DNA of 64,000 nt, taken from Lycocorax pyrrhopterus obiensis (lineage: Eukaryota; Chordata; Aves; Passeriformes; Paradisaeidae). Position 1 is the first letter of the stretch, and every line of letters begins with the position of its first letter. The notes beneath the pieces were generated by a model. It saw nothing but the letters and a program-made list of their open reading frames with translations, made no database searches and was not told the DNA's origin. The stretch lies in contig JACSVZ010000022.1 in the NCBI GenBank assembly GCA_014706295.1, positions 10,682,830 through 10,746,829 of the forward strand, given 5' to 3'. Of the stretch, positions 1 through 11,300 are shown piece by piece. The position numbers and the translations under genes are program-made.

Positions 1-580
1 GGATGCTCACTCACCATCACAGCACAGCAATGGGGGAATTCGGGCTGCAAATACACCTCAGGTGTGGTTCAGCACTGCTGCTCAGGTTGGAGAGGCAAAA
101 GGCAGCTCAGGGTGATCACAACCCTTTATATGTCCTCGGTCTGACAGGCTACTGCTGTCCCAAGTACAGAGATATGACAGCGGTATCTTAGCAGCCACCA
201 GCTGGGAGGGAAAAGCCTCTGATAAGGCAGGACTCCTCCTCATCAACCGCAGCCCCAGCTGAGTCTCTGCCAAAACGAAACAAAATCGAATGCTTGAGAG
301 GAAAAGATCACTTTCCTTCCTGATTACGTGTCAGAACTCTTCTAAACATAGGTTGGGGACCAGTGGTTATCAGCACTGGGTGCAGCAAGGCCGTCCCAGC
401 CGTGCCATGGACAACCAGACTTTGGAGCCACATTTCAGGCTCCTTGCACGCCCACGGCTGGAGGGAGCACAGAGAACATATACATTTATATTTAATAAAG
501 TGTGCTCCTGTCCTGCCTTAGCCCCACTCCACAATCCCAGCTGTCACACCTGGACATAGAAAATGCAATAAACCAGCAAC
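1..580. other. unassigned flank downstream of GMEB2
   Basis: I recognise no gene here. The only signal is a plus-strand AATAAA at about 494-499, which could end a plus-strand transcript arriving from outside the window, but nothing upstream supports that. The open frames are short and do not resemble known proteins. Confidence 0.4.
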
Positions 581-584
581 ATTC

Positions 585-1739
585 TTTCAAAAAAATATTT
601 ATTAGCTCAATAAAGTGACCTGTCGTTGCTGCTGTTGCCAGATCAAGTTTGGAGAAACCCCAACGCTCCAAGCACCCGACTCCTTCCAGCCAGAGACAGC
701 GTGAGACACACAGGCCCTGGGACGGGACCTGGTGAGAGTTGCAGCGAGTGGGGTGGCTGGAGGAGAACTGGGGGGGTTCAACCACCCCGTTACAGAACAG
801 CTGCTTGAACCCAGCAGGGAGGGATTGGCAGAGTCCGGCTCCCGTGGGATGCTGGGGACTGGGGACAGCAGGGTCCCCCCTCATGAGGAAGTGTGAGCTC
901 CTCGGAGCGCGGCCGTGGGGCTCAGCTCTGCACGCTCCACAGCACGGCTCTGCCATGCAGAAGAAGCTTCCCAACCAGGGCTTTGCTTAAAAAAAATCCC
1001 AAGAATGGATTTTTTTTTTTTTTGAGAAAACTAGAAAAAGACCCAAAATCCTCAGAAGTCACAGCTTTTCTCAGCCCTCTGGGTTCCTCTCTTCCTGCTC
1101 CTTCTCCAGCAGACTTGGGCAACCACCATGACCCACTGTCGCAATAGCTCCCACTTGTTTCTGCCACCCGAAGCCAGCATCACACACAAAATCCAACCTC
1201 CCAGGGCCTGTGCCCATGCTGCCAGAGCCCTTCCTGGTGTCAGTGATCGCACACATCCATGGAATTCCTGCTCTTGGCATCCCTCTCCACTCCTGCAGAC
1301 CCTGGGGATGGGGAGCACCCAGCTCCCTGCCCACCAGACTCCTCAGCAGCTTCCTTTTGCTACCACCTTCTCCCTGCTCCTGCCCACTCCTCCGATGGAC
1401 ACTGCTCCAGCTGTGCCTGCCAACGAGGCTGGGCTGATGACCCAGAGCAAGAAAACTATTCCAAGAGAACAGGGGAGGAAAGCTTTATAAAAAAATAAGC
1501 TCTTTTTTTCTTCCTTCCTCCAAACAAGGCAGAGCATTTCTGCCTTTCCCTTCTCCGGGCATCCTTCTTCCCCCCTCCTTCCCTCTGACCTGAACGTCCT
1601 TGCTCCCGACACGAGCCGCTCTGAGTCTTGTTAGCCCGTGCCCCTCATGACACCGCTCCTCGTCCCACAGCGCAGCCAGAGAAGAGGCAGTTCCCCCCAG
1701 AGTGGCACGGCCAGCGTCCCTCCAGGCAAGTTCCCCCTC
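585..1739 (-). other. GMEB2: GMEB2 3' untranslated region
   Basis: Sequence from the TGA stop to about 15 bases beyond the AATAAA hexamer on the minus strand. It contains an A-rich run on the transcript strand at about 1009-1024. The exact cleavage site is inferred. Confidence 0.6.
598..603 (-). terminator. GMEB2: polyadenylation signal AATAAA for GMEB2
   Basis: AATAAA on the minus strand about 1.14 kb past the stop codon, followed downstream by U-rich sequence. No earlier canonical hexamer was noticed between it and the stop codon. Confidence 0.6.
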
Positions 1740-2386
1740 TCACTTCTGCTCCGCCTCATCAGCCACTGCGGTCACCTCAATGGCGGCGGCAGCGTGCTCC
1801 TCCCCGGTGGCCTCGGTGGCACCAGACGGGACAGTCACGACCGTGCTCCCACCGGGAGCTATTTGTGTCACATTCTGGATGGTCGTGCCAAGTCCTGGCA
1901 GTGTCAGGAGCTGGAAGGGGCTCACCACCTTCACCACCGTGCTGCCGTCCTGGACCGCAGCCGTGCTCAGCACCGTCAGGTTGGAAGCGTCCGGGTGGAT
2001 CTCCACCGTGCTGGGGAAGGTGGAGCCGGCAGAGGCCAGCACCGTGTACCCCCCCAGCAGAGGGGAGGCCGGGGAGCTGGCAGCAGGGGGCTGGGCTGGG
2101 CTCTTCCCCATCACTGAAGGCGGGAGGGCCGAGACCACTTTGCCGAGAGGGAGGTTGGCAATCTGGGAGACTGGCACGCCGGGGGTGACAGCGAGCTGTG
2201 CCGGCTGGGACAGGACTTGGGAGGTGATGGCAGCTGGTCCGGAGGTGGCCCTGGTCAGCCTGGGGCGTTTCAGAGGCGTGGGAACGGAGACAGGTGTGAG
2301 GGTCATCAGGACGTTGTTGAGATGCTGCGATTTGTGCTTCAGCTCCTTCGCTCGCTTGCGGTGCTCGTCACACTGCTGCTCCAGAG
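1740..2386 (-). CDS. GMEB2: GMEB2 last coding exon
   Basis: Begins after the acceptor TTCTCTCTCCAG and completes an Ala codon (G|CT). It encodes the coiled-coil segment starting ALEQQC and the long Ser/Thr/Val/Pro tail, and stops with TGA at 1742-1740. It is 647 nt long and the best conserved part of the C-terminus includes LLGGYTVLAS and STVEIHPDAS. Confidence 0.95.
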
Positions 2387-5300
2387 CTGGAGAGAGAAGA
2401 GGTTTTGGCTCAGCCTGGATCCTGGACAAGCTTCCCAGAGGCCCGTGGCAACGCCTGGTGTGGCTGGTTTAACAAACACCAGCTTTAACACAACCCCCAC
2501 TTTCTCAGCCCAAGAGAAAAGGCGCTGGCAGCGATGCCCGGTGCCACACCGCTGTGTCCAGGACATACCTGCCAAATCCCGTGTGTACTGCTCCCTCGAG
2601 CGATCCATCTGACACTTGTGGCTGGCCAGGACCTTCTTGACCAGATCCAGCATCCCAAAGTTCTGGACTACGTTGTTCAGTAAAACAGCATCTTAAAACA
2701 AGACACAGAATCTTTGAGGAAGCAAAATTCCCTGTGCAAACTATTTGTGGCTTGGCAAAAGTCACACGAGAACAAAACATGTCCAGCTGAGACAGCCAAA
2801 ATCTGCGGGAGGGTAACTCAAGAGGCTGGGGAAGAGGAGAAGGCAGAAGCCATGAGAAAGGGCAAGAGGTCACTAGCAGTGACTGTGTAAACAGTCCTCT
2901 CCTGCTTAGCAGGGGTGATAAGAAATCTGCTGGCACAGTAGCTGCTTGCTGCATCGTTATTCCAATGGCCTGAGTTCCACCTCAGTTCCCAAGCCAAGCG
3001 CTCATCCAGACCCAGAGCCAGCAGAGAGGAAGCCCCACACACGGGGAATTGGAGAACTGAGGTCACCTGAAGCATCCCCAAGTGCAGCCTGCCCAACAAT
3101 CAGCCAGAAATGATTTTTTATGATGAGCTATGTCCCTATCATGCCATCCAGGTATCTCTAAGGATAAAAATATCCACAAGCCCCCCTCCCAAGATGACCC
3201 GTGTGTCCAGGTCCTTACCCCCGAGCTGCAGCGGGGGATCCTGTGCTCGCTGCTGCAAGCCCTTCATGGTCTCCACCAGCTCCTGATGGAACTCATGGAT
3301 CACTTCTTCCAGGAGACCACTGTCCTTCAGACCTTGCCAGAAAGCAAAGGTGTCCTCTGGAGAAAGAGAAAGCAAGGGAGAACCTCAAAATCCTCAGCGG
3401 GGTTTTATGGTGATGTGCTGTGGGTTCCCCGTGGACACCCCTGTAGGGGTGCAGTCCTGGCAGGCTGGGAGACCCCCGAGGTCAGGGGGCTGGGGCAAAG
3501 CCCACCCAGAGCATGGACCCAAAGGAGAAGGATATGCTCTCCCCACTCCTGTCCCACACCAACAGGACATTTTGCTACAGCCAGTAGCACCAAGGAGAAT
3601 GATTTCATGACCCCTCTGATAAGATTTTTTTCCCCTTGGAGCCACATTTGGCCCTGGCTTTGATATGATAGTGCTTGGAAACAACTGCATCCCAAGGCTG
3701 CCGCAGCAGCCTGCACACCGGTGGGGTATAACACAGTGCTATTCCTTAAACAGAGAAGGAATAATCCCAGTGGAGGTTCATGCAAAACTGCTCTGGTAAG
3801 AGGGTCCTTCCTGCTCCTTACCCTGCTGCTTCCCTCTTTCCACACATCTCCTCCACCCAGCAAGCCCTGCGGGATCTCAAGCCATACCTCCAATGCTGGT
3901 GCTCCAATCGCTGGCATCCTCGCATGTTTCTATGGTTATTGTAGCCGGGGATCCGTTCACTGCAACCAATAGCAAAAAAGAAGAGAAAAAATTCCCAGGT
4001 CCTGATTTTTCCCTGTATTTTCACAGGCTGTTTCCAAGGCAAGCACTCCCTTGCTGCATTTCTGTGACTTCTCCTTTACACTGCACAGGATCACATCTGT
4101 TTGAATGCAGATCTCAATGCTGAACAGAGACGCCCAAGTGGTTGCTGTGCCAGCTGTACTTATTTTTCTACATTGGAGTGCAATCCCCAGGGATTACTCC
4201 TGCAACCTTTGCAGCACAAGAACACATGCTTGAGACCAGCATTTCCCTCCCGCTCCCCCCTGCAAACACACCAGCACTGCTCAGGGCAGAAGTCAAACAG
4301 ATTTAGAGTCTGATTTTTCTGGCAGCCCTTTTTACCCAGCCACTGTTTGTCTGGAGGGTTTCTAAAGCCTCCAAGGGAAGAGCAGCCCCCCACTGCACAG
4401 GGATGCAGGGGGATCCCTCCTTCCCTCCAGCTCTGCCAAATCTCAGCAGTTTTGTTACCATAGAGCCGGGGAACAGGCGTCATTCATGCTGTGCGCAGGA
4501 GCAGGATGGATGGGAATCTGGCCAGAGCCCCACGGAGCTGTGCAGAGCCTTTGGAATGCTCAGTTGCAGCCATTAAATCCAGTCCCTCTGCTCCTTTACT
4601 CTGCAGCTTTCAGGGCTCTGGTTATTCCAGCACAGCCCAGCAGCATGGGAAATGTGTCCCATTGGTGAGCTCATGTTTAACAGGGGGGCTTGGAGTGGGC
4701 TGTGCTGTGCATCAGCAACAGCCTCCCCAGCAAAACACCAGGATGTGGTGGATGGGTGCTCTGCAGAGCCAGCCAAGGGGCTTATCCTGTCCCAGAGGCA
4801 CCACCAGGAGCTCAGGCTGTGGGGCACTTTGGGAGCTGTTCTTAATGCTCGGGAGCAAAAGGAGTTAAATACAGAAGTATTGCAAAATTAGAACTCTTTC
4901 CAATGACAGTTGCCTCTGTTATTAGAGGTCAAATTCATAAAATCAGAGAATGGTTTGGGTTGGAAGCGACCTCAAAGCTCATCTCATTCCAACCCCCTGC
5001 CACGGGCAGGGCAGGGACACCTTCCACTAGACCAGATTGCTCCAAGTGCTGTCCAACCTGGCCTTGGACACTCTCAGAGATGGGGCAGCCACAGGGAGCT
5101 TGGTTATGTGGCATTCGTGTGCTTTGAGGCGTGACAGCCCCTGCTGAGGGTGAGGAATGGCTGCACATACCATCGGCAGAGGCAGGAGTCAGAGGGATGT
5201 ACTCCGTTGATGTCTGGCTGGTCAGGGACACCCTGGCTCCAGTCAGGTCAATTTTGGTGCTCCGGCAGGTGTTGGAACAGACCTTTGTGTGCTGGTAGAA

Positions 5301-8300
5301 ATCCAGCTCTCCTGAGTCCATGATCTTCCTGAAAGACAGGGAGCAAGCACAAGGACAGGCACATCAGCAACAACCAAGAGGTCTGAGATGCAGCTCCTGG
5401 CAGCCTTCACCCCAAACTTCTGAGTCCCAAAAAGCCAGGAGAGCAGGCAGAGCCAACAAAAGCCCTTACTGGGACTGACAAACTCATTTCTTGAGGGAGG
5501 AAGGACGAGAGAGAGCCCCTATCTGGTCCCACCGGCACATCCCCTCCGAAGCTGCAGCTTCCAAAGGGTCAGCTGGAATCTCAGTTCAGGGTGAGATCAC
5601 AGGGAGCCTCTTCCTTGCCCTTTTGACTCGACAGCTCAAAAGGAGACAGGACATAACCCTATTTATAAACTAAAATCAGGTCTCTTACCTCATTCAAAGG
5701 GAGTGGCAACACTGGAACACGGGATCTTCCCATCCAAGAACATTGTCTCCAAAGCATCCCCAGGCCTTGCTGGCCAACAACCACCTAAACTTCCTGAGAT
5801 TTGCTCCCATGGGCTGCTGGGTTTGCCTTCAGACATTCCTCCTGAAGTTTTTTTCCCCCTCTCAAAGCCCTGCCTTGACAAAGCCTAAACCTATTATGCA
5901 AAATTTACATGGAGCAAAAGCTGCTTAAAAGCAATACGGGAGATGCCTGCACTGAAGCAGAAGAACACAGGGAAAGGCAATGTCACTCTGTGAAAAGAGC
6001 ACAAAACCACTGACAATTCCTGGGGAAGAGGTGATTCTTTTTTATCCTGCCCAAAGGCAGAGAAAGACTGTAATTAAATCACACTCTCAGGCTGGTGTTC
6101 AGGAGGACCATAGAAGAATTGAATTACTGTAGTTAAGACTAGAGAAGATAAATGCTTGCATTAGAGAAGCCTTTTTTTTTTGCCAAGGACTTATTTGGAA
6201 GTGATGTCAAGCAGGAGTGCTGCAACCAGAGCATTAGTGATGACCAGACTGATCTCATTTGGTGGGTCATGCTGAGAATCCACAGACAGCATGGCCCAAC
6301 CACCAAGAACCATGAAAATTTCCAATGTCCTTACACCAGCTGGAAACTCAGTGTGGTTCAAGTCCTGAAAAGACCAGAGAAATATTTCTTGCCCCAAATT
6401 ATTCCCTAGGCACAAGGACAGAACAAAGCCATTGGACTGACCACATTTGGGGCCAGGCAGTAATTAAGACAAACGTTTAGTGGTTCATTTGCTCCCTCAG
6501 CAGCAAAACAGCCATTCCAAAGGCTCTGTTCCAGCCCACCACAATCCCCCAGAAGGAAGTGTCCAGAGATACAAAGGAAAGGACTAACCGGAGCATGATC
6601 CCGTTCATCCGGATCGCCCGCTTCCAATCCTTCAAGGTCGACTTGCCTGCCAGGTGGACAAACTCCTTGGGGCTGATTAGGTGATCGTGAAACTGCAAAA
6701 GGCAGGGGTGCAACATCAGTGCCACAAGCCATAAACAAGCCAAGGGTGCCCTGTGAGCAGGGTTCAGCTGGAGCCCGGCGGCGTTTCCCAGTGCCCGGCA
6801 GCGGCTGCAGCCTCCACGTGCCACTGAATACCACCAAAACAGATTGCTGCCAGGCACTCCCCACCCCAGGGAACACTGCCCAAGTCAGAAAGATTAAAGC
6901 CAAACACTGCTGTCACAGATAGTTAGTTAACAGCTGCTCCAAGCCAAGGGTTCAGGGGTATGTGAGTTTGGAAGTGCCCAGCTCAGGCAGGACAACTGGG
7001 GAAACACCCATAGCTTATGCAAAGTACCATTAACAGCAGGGAGCTGCTCACAGTCCCACTAGCAATGGACTCCGTGAAAGCTGGGCTGCACTGGTAACGT
7101 TTAGGTCCAGGGGCACATTATGCCCCATAGGAGAGAGGGAAGAAACCCATTTGGTCTTTGACTTCCTGCTCCCGAGCCCAACTATCAGTATCAGGGAACC
7201 TCTGGCCTCTCTGGCAGCGCACACCCACTGCTCCTGAAAATCAGCTTCAGGGAGCTGGCACGCACCGTGCCAACTCTTCCCTTCCTTTTATTGCCCTACA
7301 CACCCAGCCGTGCCTGAACCCACACGCTGACCTAACAGCAACCTGCAGAATCATAGAATTATAAAATTACTAAGGGTGGAAAAGACCTCCAAGATCCTCG
7401 AGTCCAACTGTGAACGAGGCAGTTCTCTAGGGAGCTGCCTTACAGCCCATCTCAAAGGATTTCCCAAATCCAGGCCTCCTCTTTTCCATGGCCATGTTGA
7501 CCAACATAGAGTAACTCACTGCATGAGAAACTGCATCTCTGAACAAGGACAAGGGCTTCAGTGCAGAGAGGATGGATTTTAGGAGGCAGCAGCATTACCT
7601 GCAGCAGCATCTATCTTCTGCCTCAGGGACAGAGGAGACCATCTCTCCTGGGAAGGGCAAAGACTATCCTTTGGAAGCCCAAGGAGACTCTCCCTCGTCA
7701 GGGTATTGTTTAGGCAGTGTACAAATGCCAGCAATGACTCACTCGTGGCACGTCCCTGAATTCATGCAGATTTTAACCATGAGTTACCCAGGACACAGCA
7801 GCAACTCTTCAGTAGGTCCCCAATCAATAAATTCCTCAAACTATCGACTTTCCAACTGAGCAGACACTGCAAGTGCCCAAATTTCTCAAACTTTTCAATA
7901 ACACATTAAATGGAGGCACCATCTCTCCAGCCAGAACTACACAATTTGGTCAAGACAAATACCAGGTACCCCAACACCAGGAAAACATCATCCTTTCCCA
8001 CCATGACATGGTTCTGGTGCAAAGCAGCTGATCAAAGCTCATCACAACCAGGAAAAGCCAGGTGACCCCACCGTGTGGGCAAGAGGAAAGCACAAATCCA
8101 CTGCTGGGCCCTCTGTTCTCACCTGCACACACTTCACATTGATCCCAGGGCACACAAACTTCCTCCAGATGAGGTTGGCTTTGCTGTCCCCGCAGGTGAT
8201 GGGGTAGACAATCTCTGCCTCCAAACTGTCCTCATCTTCAGCCATCTTCACTTCTCACAGGGATCAGAGGAAGGGACAGATCAAAGAGAAACATGAGCCA

Positions 8301-11300
8301 CAGCCCTTGATTCACGTGCCTGAGTCACACATGCAATGACAGTTGTGAAACTCAGGAATAAAAAAAAAAAGTAGATAATGCATGGTGGGGTGTGCTGGGG
8401 CTTGTGGGCACCACTCACTTGCACTTTGCTATTAAAGCATCCAAACATCCAAATTTCTCAGGCAAAACAGCCCAGGCAGATTTATGCCAATCCAGCTGCA
8501 GCTGAGCACAGGGAATATGGGAAGTCAGCCATTCTTGATAAAAAAGAATGATGTTATCCGGGTGGAGTCACCCTTGGCTTTAAAGTAAAACTGGTTTAAG
8601 TCAACTCCAGCCCAGCTGATCAATCTTTGCTCCCTAAACTCACTTCTACTTTCAACCAAAGCCAGCAAGTTGCTGCAAAACTGACATCCCCGTGGCAGGC
8701 TGGAACGGCAGGAGCCAGGGATGGCCGGACACAGGGACTCATTGCAGACCAGGAGAGGGCAGCAGCAGCCCAGCCAGCCGCTGCCAGCTCCCTGCTGGTC
8801 ACCGAGCCCCCTGGATGCTGGGAGAGCATCCCCAAGGCCCACAAGAGAACACCCCCGGAGCCCCAGCAGCTCTGCACAGCAGTGTTTGGACTGTCCCATG
8901 TGGCACCAGCGCAGGGCTGTGGCACACTGGGGTGGTGGAGCTGGCACCAAGGGGCTATGGAAAGAGCTGACCTACCTAGAACCGCTTCCTTCAGGTCTGT
9001 GGAGGCTGTGAAGGCAGCAGCAGCTGCAGCAGCTGCATTTTCAGTCTCCAGAGTGTCTTCGTTGATGTCACCGCTGGGAAGAGAGGCAGAGGCATTCTTA
9101 AGCCATGTGGCTGTGCCACCCCCACACCCGATGCCCTGTGGAGACATTGCCTCAGAAGTCCCTCGGATCACATTTTCCCACAAGAGCTAAGAGTCAGCTT
9201 CGGATTTGGGAGGCTCAGTTCCTTTTTTTCATGTGGAGATGAAGAACCTCACAGCAGGCAAGCCCCTGTCAGCAGCCTGGCCAGCTCTCTCTTGCCTCCC
9301 CTTTAATCCCAACCCTGTGGATCTGCCTCCAGCCCAGCCCGTGCTGGAGAGCTGGCATGGAGGGATGCTGTCAGCACAGCCCTTTGCTCAGAAGTCACTG
9401 CCAGCCTTTGGCAGCTTTGCCTGAGATTTCCCCAGGAAAAACATGTGTGAAACATGCTGCTGCTGTCTGGGCAATGGACTGGCTGAAGCCCCTGGTATGC
9501 AGGATGCTCCAGGGGAGTAGGACCGTGAGGAGTCACAGAAACACTATAAAGGAGTTGCACAAACCCCAAGACCAGACCTGTGAGCACAGATAACATAACA
9601 TGAGCTATGGACACTTGCAATCCAATCTCTGAGCCTCTTAAAATTTGATATATCCATGATACTCATTAATAGCTGGCTATCCAACTGCTTCCATTGTCCC
9701 CACACTGAGATCTCTGTCTTCTCTGGGTGCTTTGCCCATGGAGTCACACACTGGGTCCTGCACAGCACCCACTCCCTCACTGTTCTCCCATCCCAGCTCT
9801 CACTATGGCAATATGGAGCCCCAAGACCCTCCAAGGAGTTTCAGTGCACACTCAGAGGGAACAGGCTCTTCTGGCTGTGATGGGGGGACATGCTCCTCAC
9901 CCCCACAGCTCTGGAGGTGAGGTCCCAAAGGGAGGGAGCCCACACTGGTGCCCTTATGGATCCCACCTGTACATCACAGCCAGCGCTCAGCAGGGACCAT
10001 TCCTAACGGGTTTTCATAGAAACACAGAATGGTTTGGGTTGAAAGGGCCCTTACAGTTCATCTCATTCCAAGCCCCTCCCACAGGCAGCAACACCTTCCA
10101 CTAGACCAGGTTGCTCCAAGTCCCCACCAACTCGGCCATGAACACTGCCAGGGATGGGGCAGCCACAGCTTCTCTGGGCAACCTGTGCCAGGGCCTCACC
10201 ACCCTCACAGGGAACAATTTCTTCCTAATATCCAGTCTAAGTCTACCCTCCCTTTAAGATGTGTGTTTGGTGTTGTTACTGAAGCTGAATAATTGCTGTA
10301 GAAAGCTTGACCTGCAGAGGCAGGGGGACAAATACAATTGGCTTTTCACATACTTTGGCATATAAACTCCCTAGGAAGTCTGTAGAGAGAAAATAAACCT
10401 GAAACCTCCCTCAGTTTGGTACCATGGGTGAATTAAAAGACAGTCCTAGTGACTCACTGGCAACCACATTTCTCACTCACGGTGGTGCCACTGGGACAAG
10501 GAAATTCAAGAGCAACTTGTTTTTCCATTCTGGGCTCCTAACACACAGCTCCAGGGTGGAACTGCAGCTTCAAAGCATCTCTCCCCTCAGCAGCTGCAGG
10601 GCAGGTACCTGTGGGGAGCAGCACAGAGATAAGGAAGGCGTGGGCGGCAGCTCAGCCTCACCAGGTGAGTGGCTCGGAGATGCTGCTCCAGAGAGAGGGG
10701 AGACAGCTCCTGCTGTGACAGAAAGGGGATGGACATGACACTGCCTCTGCAGCTCACAGCAACCACCAGCCCAGAGCCCTGGGAGAACACGGGGAGGGTA
10801 ACATGAAAGGACTCAAAAAGGTAAACTCTGAGCTAAGGCATTTGCACACAGGTGATTATTACACAAGTGGCAGCAGTCTGACAGAAGAACAGAAGAATTC
10901 TAACCAGGGGTTTTCCATCAGTTTGCTGCTGGGTTCTTGCATTTCTCCAGGTGAAAGTCAGCAGCAGCACTTCAGCCGGGTGCCAGAGGCAGCAGTGCCC
11001 TCTGGCATGCAAAGCCCTGACCCTGACCTCCCTCCAGATCAAGAACTTCCACCAACTTACCAGAAGAAAGCCCCCAGCAGAAAGTCGGCACCTTTCAGAG
11101 CTTCCTCCAGGACTCCACCGCATGTGCTCCGAAAAATGACCGAAAGGCACAACTGGATGGGGAGGAATAACCCAGCCCACGCCTTAAACCTCCAGAGGCA
11201 AACAAACAAACCAACTCCGAGCTTGTAGGAAAAATTCAAGCAACTGAAGTCTGTGTCTGCCATGGACATGTGGGGGAGAGAAAAACCACAAAAAAAGGCA